Shown one piece after another: positions 31,446 through 40,568 of a stretch of 49,900 nt of DNA; position 1 is the first letter of the stretch; the number at the start of each line of letters is the position of its first letter. Source of the DNA: Desulfobacterales bacterium (GTDB lineage: Bacteria > Desulfobacterota > Desulfobacteria > Desulfobacterales > UBA11574); the NCBI GenBank assembly GCA_012974475.1, contig JAAXQD010000219.1:1-49900 (forward strand), written 5' to 3'. The notes under the pieces were generated by a model. That model was not told the origin of the DNA. It did no database searches and worked only from the letters and a program-made list of their open reading frames with translations. The position numbers and the translations under genes were made by a program.

Positions 31446-32806
31446 CATCGCCCGTCGGGCATGGTTTCAGGATGATCACTTAAAAATCGGTACAGGGTGG
31501 CCCGTCCCACGCCGAGCAACCGTGAAGCTTTTGCTTTGTTACCGCCGGTTTTTTCCAAGGCCGATTTTACGATTTCAATATTCAGTTTCCTCGAAGCCCC
31601 GCGGGAGGAACGGAGGATGCTCTCATCCTTGAGCTCCATGGGAAGATCTTTGGGAAAGATAGTATCGCCGCTGCAATTTACAATGGCAAATTGGATGACA
31701 TTCTGCAATTCCCGAACATTGCCCGGCCAGTGATAGCCCATCATTATCGAAAGGGCTTCCTTAGAGACTTCTGGCGGTTTACTGTCATGCATCTCCTCGG
31801 CTTCGTTCAAGAAATGTTCCATAAGAAGCGGAATGTCGTTTCTCCGCTCACGAAGCGTTGGAAGCTGTATCGGAATGACGTTAAGCCTGTAAAAAAGGTC
31901 TTTACGAAAATTGTTCTGCTGAACCTCTTTTTTGAGATTCTTGTTGGTGGCACTCACCACCCGCACGTTAACGGAAGTCGTTTTTTCACCTCCGACCTTT
32001 TCAAATGTGCCATCCTGAAGAAATCGCAAGAGTTTTACCTGCATCGGTTTGGAAAGGTCGGCAATCTCGTCGAGGAAAATGGTGCCCCTGTCAGCCAGTT
32101 CAAAACGTCCTTTTTTGTTGCGGACGGCCCCTGAAAACGCCCCTTTAACATGACCGAACAGCTCACTTTCAATGAGACTTTCCGGGAGCGCCCCACAGTT
32201 AATCGGGACAAAAGGAGCACCGCTTCTGGGACTTTCATTGTGAATGGCGTTGGCCACCAGTTCTTTGCCGGTCCCGGTTTCTCCGGAAATATGCACCGGG
32301 TAATCATACCCGGCAACATCCCGGATCTGCTGGAAAACCGTCAGCATTTTGCTGTCTTTGCCGAGAATACCTGAAAAACTGGAAATTTTACGAGCTCGAA
32401 TCGAAAGGTTTAAAAAATCGGTCATATCGGTTAATGCAGCCAACACCCCGAAGTTTTGATTGTTTTCATCCTTCATGGTCGTAACGGACATTTTCACCCG
32501 TCGGGACTCATTGTTTTTCGTTGCAATATTGATTGTATATTCGGTTTTATCGTTAAAAACATCTTTGATGCCGCAGAAAGTACACTGCCCACCGCACAGC
32601 GGGGCTCCAAAAACTTCATGACAATCTTTCCCAAGAACTTCTTCCCTGTTGTATCCGGTTATTTTTTCGGCCTGTTCATTGAAATAAAAGATTTGTCGAC
32701 TCAAGTCATGGGCGATAATACCGACGTCGAGGTTTTCTAGAATCCGTTCCAGGTTTTTCCTGTTGGATAGTATTTTTGATAGGTTAGATTCTGACATGGT
32801 GGTCAT
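31445..32806 (-). CDS. Sigma-54-dependent transcriptional activator with PAS sensor
   Basis: The 453-residue protein has an N-terminal PAS domain (about 18-130), a sigma-54 AAA+ domain with Walker A GETGTGKE (175-182), sigma-54-contacting GAFSGA (222-227) and Walker B GTIFLDEIADL, and a Fis-type helix-turn-helix at the C-terminus (KAKASRLLGVGRATLYRFL). The GAFTGA motif carries Ser in place of Thr, a tolerated variant. The PAS domain holds four cysteines (62, 71, 75, 78) that may bind metal or sense redox. Its target is not evident; no clear sigma-54 promoter lies next to it. The stop abuts a terminator. Confidence 0.94.
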   Translation of the reverse strand: MTTMSESNLSKILSNRKNLERILENLDVGIIAHDLSRQIFYFNEQAEKITGYNREEVLGKDCHEVFGAPLCGGQCTFCGIKDVFNDKTEYTINIATKNNESRRVKMSVTTMKDENNQNFGVLAALTDMTDFLNLSIRARKISSFSGILGKDSKMLTVFQQIRDVAGYDYPVHISGETGTGKELVANAIHNESPRSGAPFVPINCGALPESLIESELFGHVKGAFSGAVRNKKGRFELADRGTIFLDEIADLSKPMQVKLLRFLQDGTFEKVGGEKTTSVNVRVVSATNKNLKKEVQQNNFRKDLFYRLNVIPIQLPTLRERRNDIPLLMEHFLNEAEEMHDSKPPEVSKEALSIMMGYHWPGNVRELQNVIQFAIVNCSGDTIFPKDLPMELKDESILRSSRGASRKLNIEIVKSALEKTGGNKAKASRLLGVGRATLYRFLSDHPETMPDGR

Positions 32807-32846
32807 TTATAAAATATCGGCAAGTTTTTGTCAAACCTCTAAATTT

Positions 32847-33641
32847 TCATATGCTCAATTGAGATAAAAGACTGTTCATATCCATACCCTCCCGGATCCC
32901 GAACCGTGTCAATGAAAAGTCATACTTTACGGGATCATCGGGGACAAAATTTTTAAAGCCGTCGGTTATTTCAAGGGCAGCATGCATGTTCGCCTGTTTT
33001 TTTGAAGTGAAACCCAATTGAAGGCTTATTTTATGCATGTGGGTATCCAGCGGAACGATCAGTTTTGACAACGGTACATCCGCCCACCCTCCGGGATCGA
33101 CGCGGTCTTTTCGAACCATCCACCTTAAAAATAGGTTCATTCTTTTGCATGCGCTCCCTTTTTCAGGCAAAGCGACAAGATGGCCCGGTTTATTTTTTCC
33201 TGCGGTCAGCGTTTTCGCAAAAAAGGTCATGGCAGGGATTATGGTCTTGTCATCGGGCGACAGGTTATCAACAAAACACCCGTTGAGGGAACCAAATTGG
33301 GCGATGACGTTCTTCGCCCCCCAGAGCAACGCCGCAAGCTGGGCCCCGCTGGCGAATCTATGGGTAAAACCCTCAAATGCATTGCACAGGGAGGTATAAT
33401 TAGAATTCATTAAAAACCGGTACGGCGACGGTTTCATGATATCAAGCACCGATGAGACACTTTTGAGAATTTGTTTCACCTTGCCGTATGCAAGAGAAGA
33501 TGCTATCAGTCCAACGACTTCGCGATTCTTGATATCCGGATATGAATATAGAAATTCCAGTGGATCGGGATGAACATATGTGCGCCGATTATATCGGCGA
33601 TACAAATTTTCCAGTGTAATTTTGATATTTTCCTGATTCAT
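32847..33641 (-). CDS. TIGR02757/DUF2400 family protein
   Basis: The 264-residue protein has the family pattern: a start with LYRRYNRRTYVHPDPLEFL, REVVGLIASSLAYG near 40-55, an AFEGFTHRF segment, and a C-terminal region with KLIVPLDTHMHKI near 210. This family is distantly related to HhH-GPD DNA glycosylase-like helical proteins and its biochemical role is unknown. It is divergent from the TraB-type gene, with 140 AT-rich bases between them, and lies 40 bases from the sigma-54 activator on the same strand. Confidence 0.85.
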   Translation of the reverse strand: MNQENIKITLENLYRRYNRRTYVHPDPLEFLYSYPDIKNREVVGLIASSLAYGKVKQILKSVSSVLDIMKPSPYRFLMNSNYTSLCNAFEGFTHRFASGAQLAALLWGAKNVIAQFGSLNGCFVDNLSPDDKTIIPAMTFFAKTLTAGKNKPGHLVALPEKGSACKRMNLFLRWMVRKDRVDPGGWADVPLSKLIVPLDTHMHKISLQLGFTSKKQANMHAALEITDGFKNFVPDDPVKYDFSLTRFGIREGMDMNSLLSQLSI

Positions 33642-33781
33642 TTTTGTTCAGGGTTGATAAAATCGGGTTTTTATTTAATCATTGGATAGATTGTTTGGAT
33701 TGTTGTTTCTAAAAACAATATTAATACATCTTTTTATGCGACTTAAATTTTTAAATTTACCGAAATACATATCGAATTCTC

Positions 33782-34945
33782 ATGAAAAACGAAACCAATA
33801 ACATATATCGCCTCTTTTTTGAAGACAAAGAGGTCATACTTTTGGGCACAGCGCACATATCCAAAGCCAGTGAACAGCTGGTGGCGGATGTCATCGAAGC
33901 CGAAAGACCGGACACCGTCTGCGTTGAACTGTGCGAAGCCAGATATCAATCCATTCGTCAAAAAGATAAATGGCTGGACACGGATATCATTAAGGTCATC
34001 AAAGAGAAAAAATCCTTTCTGCTTCTCTCGAATCTTCTTCTGGCGTCTTTTCAAAAACGGATCGCCGATAAATTCGACATTAAACCCGGAGCGGAAATGA
34101 TAAAGGCCATTGAAAGCGGTGAAGCCATCGGCGCCGGAATACATCTTGCCGACAGGAACATCCGTATAACCCTGGCAAAAACCTGGCGGGTCATGGGATT
34201 GTGGGATAAAATTAAACTTTTGTTTCAACTGGTCCTGTCCATGGGTGACATCGACGAAATCAGCGAAGAAGATATTGAAAAGATGAAACAAGAGGATGTA
34301 CTTGAGACCCTGCTGGTAGATGTTGGGAAATCACTTCCGGTACTCAAAGATATCCTCATCGATGAAAGGGACCAGTACCTGACCCATAAAATCCGGACGG
34401 CAGCCGGCAAAAAGATCGTTGCGGTTGTCGGTGCCGGCCATGTGCCGGGTATTAAAAAGTACTGGAACACCGAAATAGACATGGCGCGTTTAGAACAAAT
34501 CCCTCCCAAGAAGAAGATATCGGGCCTCTTGAAATGGCTGATACCTTTCGCCATATTTGTCATACTTGTTTTCGGCTTTTATCATGGCGGGACCCATGCA
34601 GGGGCTGAAATGATCACCTGGTGGGTAATGGCAAACGGTATTCTGGCAGGCCTTGGCGCCGTTGTCGCTTTTGCGCATCCGTTAACGATTCTATCTTCAG
34701 TTCTGGCCGCTCCGTTGACCTCGTTGAATCCCATGATTGCAGCCGGCTGGGTTTCAGGGCTTGTGGAGGCCTTTTCACGGAAACCGAAGGTCAGGGATTT
34801 TGAGAATTTGCCGGAGGACATACTCTCCATAAGGGGTTTCTGGAGAAATAAGATTACGCGAATTCTTCTGGTGGTGGTTTTTACAAATATCGGCAGTTCA
34901 TTGGGCACCTTTGTTGCCATTCCGTTGATGGTAAAAGTGTTGTAA
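33782..34945 (+). CDS. TraB/PrgY-family membrane protein
   Basis: The 387-residue protein begins with the TraB-type domain: EVILLGTAHISKASEQLV near 16-33, a conserved Gly-Thr-Ala-His; VCVELCEARY near 52; and VGAGHVPGI near 219, matching the paired GTAHxS and GxGH motifs thought to bind metal. The C-terminal third (about 240-387) has four or five hydrophobic segments. Archaeal and bacterial members of this layout are known; PrgY, a relative, prevents self-response to a peptide pheromone in enterococci, but the enzymatic role here is unknown. It is followed 12 bases later by purN. Confidence 0.85.
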   Translation: MKNETNNIYRLFFEDKEVILLGTAHISKASEQLVADVIEAERPDTVCVELCEARYQSIRQKDKWLDTDIIKVIKEKKSFLLLSNLLLASFQKRIADKFDIKPGAEMIKAIESGEAIGAGIHLADRNIRITLAKTWRVMGLWDKIKLLFQLVLSMGDIDEISEEDIEKMKQEDVLETLLVDVGKSLPVLKDILIDERDQYLTHKIRTAAGKKIVAVVGAGHVPGIKKYWNTEIDMARLEQIPPKKKISGLLKWLIPFAIFVILVFGFYHGGTHAGAEMITWWVMANGILAGLGAVVAFAHPLTILSSVLAAPLTSLNPMIAAGWVSGLVEAFSRKPKVRDFENLPEDILSIRGFWRNKITRILLVVVFTNIGSSLGTFVAIPLMVKVL

Positions 34946-34957
34946 TCCCAATTGAGA

Positions 34958-35773
34958 ATGAACAAAATGAAACAACCCATTCGTATCGGAGCACTGGTAT
35001 CGGGGAGCGGCACCAACCTGCAGGCCATTATGGATGCGTGTGAATTGGGGGATATCGACGGCAGTATCGTATTCATCGGGTCGGATACTCCCGATGCCGC
35101 CGGCCTCAAAAGGGGGCGTCGGCTTAACATCCCGACCTTTGTCGTAAATTATGGCTCCATCATTCGACGATATAAAAAAACACCGGAGACGGTAACAGTT
35201 CCGGATGACTTCGATCTAAGCACCGTACTTTCAAAGCAAACGCTTTTCCCTGCAGATGCCGATGGGGAAACGGTAAAAGCCTTTTTCATTACCCGGGCTG
35301 CTGCCGAAGCAAAGCTCCTTGAGCGGATGAACCCGTATCCCTTTGACCTTCTGGTGCTGGCGGGGTTCATGCGGAATTTGACGCCGTATTTTATCGACAG
35401 GGTCAATACAGTACCGGACCACCCACGAATAATGAATATCCATCCTGCCCTGCTCCCGGCGTTTCCCGGCATTGACGGTTATGGGGATACGTTTCGCTAT
35501 GGATGTAAGATGGGCGGATGTACCGTGCATTTTGTCGATTACGGCGAGGATTCAGGTCCGATTATCGGTCAAAGGGCTTATGAAATCTTCGAGGATGACA
35601 CCCTGGCGTCGGTCCGGGAAAAAGGTCTCAAGCTGGAATGGGAACTTTACCCGAAATGTGTCAAGATGTTCGCTGAAGGGCGTCTTAAGAAGATCCGGGA
35701 GACCTACCCACTGAAAGACGGGAAAAAAATGCACAGAACTGTGGTGAGGATATTACCGCCGCCAAAAAGATAG
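34958..35773 (+). CDS. purN: Phosphoribosylglycinamide formyltransferase (PurN family), with insertion
   Basis: The 271-residue protein has the PurN core: GALVSGSGTNLQAIMD at the start, the catalytic Asn and His in MNIHPALLPAF near 160, and catalytic Asp in CTVHFVDYGEDSGPII near 190-205. It transfers a formyl group from 10-formyl-tetrahydrofolate to glycinamide ribotide in purine synthesis. Most PurN proteins are about 190-215 residues. This one has an extra 50 or so residues between the LNIPTF strand and the FDLLVLAGFMR strand, and a basic C-terminal tail. Start choice is uncertain: TTG 34952, ATG 34958 or ATG 34967. A related formyltransferase role is possible. Confidence 0.85.
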   Translation: MNKMKQPIRIGALVSGSGTNLQAIMDACELGDIDGSIVFIGSDTPDAAGLKRGRRLNIPTFVVNYGSIIRRYKKTPETVTVPDDFDLSTVLSKQTLFPADADGETVKAFFITRAAAEAKLLERMNPYPFDLLVLAGFMRNLTPYFIDRVNTVPDHPRIMNIHPALLPAFPGIDGYGDTFRYGCKMGGCTVHFVDYGEDSGPIIGQRAYEIFEDDTLASVREKGLKLEWELYPKCVKMFAEGRLKKIRETYPLKDGKKMHRTVVRILPPPKR

Positions 35774-35783
35774 TTTGTGCAAT

Positions 35784-36421
35784 ATGAGAAGGTTATCGTT
35801 CAAGTTTTTCATTTTGACGGCCATGCTGCTGGGTTCGCCGGTGTTGGGAATTCTTCTGGCCGGCCATCCGGTGGCAAGATATCTGGAATTTCCCCCCGAA
35901 AGCCGGTATGTTCGCCATGCACCGTTTTCGTGGGTTGCGTTTGCCCTTTACACACTTTTCATTGGTGCTGTAACAATTCCGGTCATTTTAAACGCTGCAA
36001 AATCCTTCAGACAGATTAAAATTGAATCTTCGCCGACCCGGTCGTTCCCCTGGCGGGGATGGAATGACTTCAAACCTTTGGATGTGCACATCCTAAAATA
36101 TCGGCCTATGCCGGTCTCATGATCTCCGGTGCCGGCCTTGCCGGCATAGGTGTGTGGCCCGATTCTCTTTTTTCTTTGCTGTGGATCTCTCCTTTAATCA
36201 TCATTATTTCACTTCAGGTTCTGATGGGAGAAGGGCATGTGCTGTCGGACATGCCCCATGGGAACTGGCGTCTGATAATATCTTCTGCAGCAGCGGCGCT
36301 TTTCTGCGGTGCATTCTGGGAAATGTGGAACTTCTACAGTCTGGCCAGGTGGGAATACAGCATTCCGAACAGAACATCTTTATATGACGCAACTGCACCA
36401 TCGTGTGGCTGGAAAACTTGA
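35784..36421 (+). pseudogene. Broken integral membrane protein gene (two frames, ends missing)
   Basis: The first frame (35784-36122) encodes a membrane start with LLAGHPVARYLEFPPESRYV and HAPFSW, which I recognise from a family of larger multi-span membrane proteins. It breaks down after FPWRGW. The second frame (36119-36421) encodes a later part of the same family (GLAGIGVWPDSLFSLLWISP, then FWEMWNFYSLARWEYSIP) and stops before the expected C-terminal segment. The central region of the family is missing. The junction happens to give an ATGA overlap, so two small coupled genes are an alternative. No function is known. Confidence 0.62.
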
Positions 36422-36488
36422 GTCTAAATCTATTCAAGAAATCGTTCCCAAGTTTTTGCGTCATACTGCCATATATTGTTTTTTTTTA

Positions 36489-36517
36489 TTGACACACCCC
36501 AATATATTGGGATAAAG
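36489..36517 (+). promoter_or_regulatory. Promoter with a 14-bp palindrome in its spacer, upstream of the glycosyltransferase
   Basis: TTGACA (36489-36494) is followed after 16 bases by GATAAA (36511-36516). Between them lies CCCAATATATTGGG (36498-36511), a perfect 14-bp palindrome ideally placed for a repressor or a MerR-type activator. The predicted transcript has a leader of about 95 bases that includes an ACCCAT/ATGGGT hairpin (36568-36594). Confidence 0.55.
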
Positions 36518-36617
36518 GGCAATAAAATGATCGGAAAGAGATCATCCCAACATTCCAGACGCGAAAAACCCATTTATAACATCGACCGATGGGTGTTATT
36601 TTAGAAGGTAGTATACA

Positions 36618-37937
36618 ATGTCAAAGAACATCGGATTTATTTCAACCCGATTTGCAGGCACAGACGGCGTCACGTTGGAAGCGAGCAAGTGGGCTGAAGT
36701 CCTTAAAGAAAACGGACACAACTGTTTCTGGTTTGCCGGAAAACTGGATCGGGACCGTGATAAAAGCTTTCTCATCCCTGAAGCGCATTTTCAACACGAG
36801 CAGAATCGATGGATTAATGCCCAGGTTATCGGTCATAAAGGACGAAAACCGCCGGTAACCCAAGCCATTCACGATTTAAGGTCGCGGTTGAAAGTTCATC
36901 TCCATGAATTCATCGATGCCTTCAAGATAGACCTTCTGATTGCCGAGAATGTCCTCACCATACCCATGCACATCTCTTTGGGACTTGCATTGACGGAAAT
37001 CATTGCGGAAACCCAGATCCCCACCATATCTCACAATCATGATTTTTACTGGGAACGAGATCGTTTTTCAATAAATGCGGTAAATGATTACCTCCGCATG
37101 GCCTTTCCGCCCAATTTGTATAACATAAAGCATGTGGTAATAAATTCCAACGCCCAGGAACAGCTCGCACTCCGAACCGGAATTTCATCGACGATTATTC
37201 CCAATGTTCTCGACTTTGAGAACCCGCCGGGTATGGATGTCGATGGGACCCGTGTTTTCCGAGAATCTATCGGACTCAAACCGGATGACCGGATGATTTT
37301 ACAACCCACCCGAATTATTCAACGCAAAGGGATTGAGCATGCCATTGAATTGGTTAAAAAACTGAATGATCCCCGAAACAAACTGGTGGTATCTCACGAA
37401 GCAGGTGACGAAGGGTTTGAATACGTGGAATGGTTGAAAGAATATGCCTGCGAACATGGCGTTGGTCTTAGACTGATAACCACCAAAATCGCAGACCCCT
37501 GGGGCAACAATGGAAACGGCAAAGCGAAATATTCTCTCTGGGATGTCTATCCTTTTGCTGATTTTATTACATATCCCAGCCTGTATGAAGGATTCGGCAA
37601 TGCGTTTCTTGAAGCCATCTATTTCAAAAAACCCTTGCTGGTCAATCGATATGCAACGTTTGTCAAGGATATAGAACCCCAAGGGTTTGATCTGATTGCA
37701 ATGAACGGGTTTCTTTCCAGAAAAATCGTTCAAAGCGTGATAGAAATTCTGGAATCGCCTGAAAAAAAAGAAAAAATGACCAATTATAATTATAATGTTG
37801 CAGCCCGGCACTATTCTTATTCAATTCTCCGGACCCGCCTCAACGCTATTTTGAGCTACTTTTTTGGGGATTCTAAAAAACATATCTCTGACAACACCTC
37901 GTTTTTAAAACAAGAAGACGATACGCATCCATATTAG
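36618..37937 (+). CDS. GT4-type retaining glycosyltransferase
   Basis: The 439-residue protein has the GT-B layout of family 4: an N-terminal acceptor domain beginning IGFISTRFAGTDGVTLEASK, and a C-terminal donor domain with QRKG (235-238) and the E-x7-E motif Glu324 to Glu332 in YEGFGNAFLEA. The N-terminal GVTLEASKW pattern is reminiscent of enzymes making glucosylglycerate-type compatible solutes, but this is a weak guess. The gene stands alone behind its own promoter with a palindromic spacer, unlike genes in polysaccharide clusters. AAGG lies before the ATG. Confidence 0.85.
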   Translation: MSKNIGFISTRFAGTDGVTLEASKWAEVLKENGHNCFWFAGKLDRDRDKSFLIPEAHFQHEQNRWINAQVIGHKGRKPPVTQAIHDLRSRLKVHLHEFIDAFKIDLLIAENVLTIPMHISLGLALTEIIAETQIPTISHNHDFYWERDRFSINAVNDYLRMAFPPNLYNIKHVVINSNAQEQLALRTGISSTIIPNVLDFENPPGMDVDGTRVFRESIGLKPDDRMILQPTRIIQRKGIEHAIELVKKLNDPRNKLVVSHEAGDEGFEYVEWLKEYACEHGVGLRLITTKIADPWGNNGNGKAKYSLWDVYPFADFITYPSLYEGFGNAFLEAIYFKKPLLVNRYATFVKDIEPQGFDLIAMNGFLSRKIVQSVIEILESPEKKEKMTNYNYNVAARHYSYSILRTRLNAILSYFFGDSKKHISDNTSFLKQEDDTHPY

Positions 37938-38003
37938 TTTAGCGAAAAGAACGTCACAGCAATCTTACTGACGATCCCCCGCTGAATCGCGTCACGGCAC
38001 AAT

Positions 38004-39110
38004 CTATATTTTTGTCAGCTTATAGCTGCGGCGTCCAAGTCCGAGGCTTTCTGCATAATCCAGTTGAATGGTCCAGTCGACCTCGGGATAGACCCCTCTG
38101 AACTTATCTTCACCTTTTGCAGTATTGATCTCAAGGCATGATTCCGGAAGCGCCTGCTCCTGATTCACAAGATCTACGGACGCCTGGTCAATGGCAACCG
38201 CATCTTTTGAAGCGACAATACCGATGTCCCTAACGATAGGAGCATCATTGTGGCCGTAGCAGTCACACGCCGGTGATACCTGGGTAATGAAATTTACAAA
38301 CAACGTCTTATCTGTTTTATTCTTTAAGACACCCATGGTGTATTCCACCATATTCTCCAGAAACACCGGGATGGCTTGATTCCACTGAATCTCGATAGCG
38401 CTGTTGGGACAGATAAGAAGACATTCCCCGCACCCGATACACTTTTTGGCACTCAAGACCGCTTTTTCTTTTTCCAGTGAAAGGGCCTTCTGAGAGCAAT
38501 GACCGATACAGTCCCCACATCCGATACATTTTTTCTTCACCACCTTGGGCGCAACGGTTGAGTGTTGTGCCAGTTTGCCTCGACGTGAGGCGCACCCCAT
38601 CCCCAGATTTTTTATGGTTCCCCCAAAACCCGAAAGTTCATGCCCCTTGAAATGGGCCACCGATACCAGTGCATCGGCTTCGACGATATCGGATCCGATG
38701 TACACCTTTTTAAAATTTTTCTGATTGACGGCAACAGGCGTTTCGGTTTTGCCCCTTAAACCGTCGGCAATGACAATGGGAGCATCCACAACAGAATAGG
38801 CAAAACCGTTTTGGATGGCTGTGCTAAGATGATGCGGCGAGTCGCTTCGCGTCCCCGAATAAACCGTATTGGCATCGGTCAGGAACGGAAAGCCCCCGAC
38901 CCCTTTGATCGATTCCACAATCTTGCGGATAAATACGGGCCGGATAAATGCGGTGTTCCCCTTTTCTCCAAAATGAAGCTTCACCGCAACAAGATCTCTT
39001 TCCTTGATGGCTTCAGATAGGCCGGCGGTGACCAGAAGCCGTGCAAGCTTTTCAACGAGGCTTTCTTTGGCCGATGCCCTTAAATCGATAAAATAGACGT
39101 TGCTTTTCAT
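38004..39110 (-). CDS. DUF362 protein with two [4Fe-4S] ferredoxin motifs
   Basis: The 368-residue protein has the DUF362 domain at both ends (VAVKLHFGEKGNTAFIRP near 41-58, HFKGHELSGFGGTIKNLGMG near 153-172). A bacterial two-cluster ferredoxin insert lies between: Cys195, 198, 201, 205 and Cys224, 227, 230, 234. Family members are common in anaerobes and their function is unknown; electron transfer is likely from the clusters. The ATG at 39110 has GGAGG 5 bases upstream; an earlier in-frame start has no such site. It is a single gene flanked by genes on the other strand. Confidence 0.93.
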   Translation of the reverse strand: MKSNVYFIDLRASAKESLVEKLARLLVTAGLSEAIKERDLVAVKLHFGEKGNTAFIRPVFIRKIVESIKGVGGFPFLTDANTVYSGTRSDSPHHLSTAIQNGFAYSVVDAPIVIADGLRGKTETPVAVNQKNFKKVYIGSDIVEADALVSVAHFKGHELSGFGGTIKNLGMGCASRRGKLAQHSTVAPKVVKKKCIGCGDCIGHCSQKALSLEKEKAVLSAKKCIGCGECLLICPNSAIEIQWNQAIPVFLENMVEYTMGVLKNKTDKTLFVNFITQVSPACDCYGHNDAPIVRDIGIVASKDAVAIDQASVDLVNQEQALPESCLEINTAKGEDKFRGVYPEVDWTIQLDYAESLGLGRRSYKLTKI

Positions 39111-39261
39111 GGAATCCTCCCTGTAAAATCTTTTCTCAAGAATGAATAGTGAGCTCACAAAAATATTTTTACGAGACTGCCCGGTTTGTTTTGAGAAAAA
39201 TTACTGACTGCCCTCAACAAAGTCAAGGTATTTAGGCAAAGAATCTCGCAAGAAAAGATAG

Positions 39262-39987
39262 ATGGATATGAATATAAAGTTAGCCGTTCTGGACCGGATT
39301 TACAGAATTTATGAGGATTTTTCCAGCGGTTTGGACATGGCCTGCAAAAAATATTGTGCCGAATGCTGCACTCCCAATGTCACCATGACAACCCTAGAAG
39401 CCTGTCTGATCGCCAACCACATGATTTCAAGCGGCCAGTCTGATTTGTTTGAGAATGTTCAAGCAACACGCTCCGAAAAACGTTTCAAGCCTCGAACCAC
39501 CACCAACCGTCTTGCCGATCTTTGTCACAAGGGAGAGGATCCGCCGGAAGAGGCGCACACTTATTTTAACGGAAGTTGTCCCCTGTTAACAGACAACCTG
39601 TGCCCCATTTACCCGGTCAGACCGTTTGGATGCAGATGTTTTGTTTCAAATCATGATTGCGGAAAAGAAGGTTATTCCGAAGTCGACCCCTTTGTGATAA
39701 CCGTGAACACGCTTTTTTTGCAATTTGTGGAACATGTCGACGCCATGGGTTTTTCCGGTAATTTTGCAGACGTTCTACTGTTATTGGCCTCCAAAGAGAA
39801 TCGAGATCATTACGAGATAAACACCCTGAAACATCCCGGGACCGGGTTTATCCCAAATCTTCAGATAACGGTTTTAATGATACCTCCGGAACACCGGATT
39901 AAAATAAAACCCCTCCTTGACGCGCTAATGCATATAAAAGGGCAGTTGGCCATGACACGGTATGATAGACACAATACCCCTGCTTGA
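39262..39987 (+). CDS. YkgJ-family cysteine-cluster protein
   Basis: This 241-residue protein has Cys28, Cys32, Cys35 and Cys36 in CKKYCAECC and a later NGSCPLLTDNLCPIYPVRPFGCRC group. These are the two cysteine groups of the YkgJ family, thought to bind zinc or an iron-sulfur cluster. The rest is helical. A homologue of different length lies at 20812-21642. The stop codon overlaps the -35 element of the promoter for the following cyclic-nucleotide-binding gene, so the two are separately transcribed. Confidence 0.85.
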   Translation: MDMNIKLAVLDRIYRIYEDFSSGLDMACKKYCAECCTPNVTMTTLEACLIANHMISSGQSDLFENVQATRSEKRFKPRTTTNRLADLCHKGEDPPEEAHTYFNGSCPLLTDNLCPIYPVRPFGCRCFVSNHDCGKEGYSEVDPFVITVNTLFLQFVEHVDAMGFSGNFADVLLLLASKENRDHYEINTLKHPGTGFIPNLQITVLMIPPEHRIKIKPLLDALMHIKGQLAMTRYDRHNTPA

Positions 39988-40012
39988 CAAACAAACCGCT
40001 TTTATTTATATT
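39984..40012 (+). promoter_or_regulatory. Near-consensus sigma-70-type promoter
   Basis: TTGACA (39984-39989), a 17-base spacer and TATATT (40007-40012) lie 32 bases before the ATG of the cyclic-nucleotide-binding protein. The -35 overlaps the stop codon of the upstream gene. Confidence 0.75.
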
Positions 40013-40044
40013 CCTTTTGCCGCAAACGAATGGAGGTTTGAACC

Positions 40045-40428
40045 ATGTTTCAGACGGCCATAGAAGAAAAATATAACGATGGAGACATCATCTTTGAAGA
40101 AGGGAGTTCAGGGGACTGGATCTACGTGGTTGAATCGGGTGCGGTGGAGATTTCAAAAATAATGCACGGAGAGAAAGAGGTGCTGTTGGAGCTGGGGCCT
40201 GGCGAAATCATCGGAGAACTCGGCTTTATCACCAAAATGCCACGCACCGCTACAGCCAGAGCAGTCGGTGATACCACCGTCGGAATAATTGACCCGATTT
40301 CCTTTGAACAGGAATTCAATCGACTGTCCCCCGATTTTCAGGCGGTTCTGATCAGCCTGGCCACACGCCTCAAGGAGACAACCGAGGCCCTATACCTCAT
40401 GAAAAAAATCTCCGGCAAAAACCCGTAA
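40045..40428 (+). CDS. Cyclic-nucleotide-binding domain protein
   Basis: The 127-residue protein is a single cNMP-binding beta-roll: GDIIFEEGSSGDWIYVVESG near 13-32 and the phosphate-binding cassette GEIIGELGFITKMPRTATARA near 53-73. The Gly-Glu-x-Gly-Glu and the Arg-Thr-Ala features needed for phosphate contact are present. No DNA-binding or enzymatic domain is attached, so it is a stand-alone sensor that probably acts through a partner. GGAGG lies 9 bases before the ATG, and the promoter just upstream is near-consensus. Confidence 0.93.
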   Translation: MFQTAIEEKYNDGDIIFEEGSSGDWIYVVESGAVEISKIMHGEKEVLLELGPGEIIGELGFITKMPRTATARAVGDTTVGIIDPISFEQEFNRLSPDFQAVLISLATRLKETTEALYLMKKISGKNP

Positions 40429-40568
40429 TATAATTTTTGTCACCGACATTTCACTTGCCGCTCATCTACCGATGATTTCTTATAAAATATTCGTACCGGT
40501 GTTGACTTGACGCCGCCCTTTTGGTATCGCAACGGGGATCAAAAATCCACTTAAAGGAATTATGACTT

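Noticed and set aside
31070..31483. 137-codon ORF as an intact small gene
   Set aside because: Only its middle matches CODH, its N-terminal part is non-homologous AT-rich sequence, and its end runs through the terminator hairpin.
36309..36515. 68-codon ORF after the broken membrane protein
   Set aside because: Overlaps the better-supported membrane frame and the promoter region of the glycosyltransferase, with no protein-like features.
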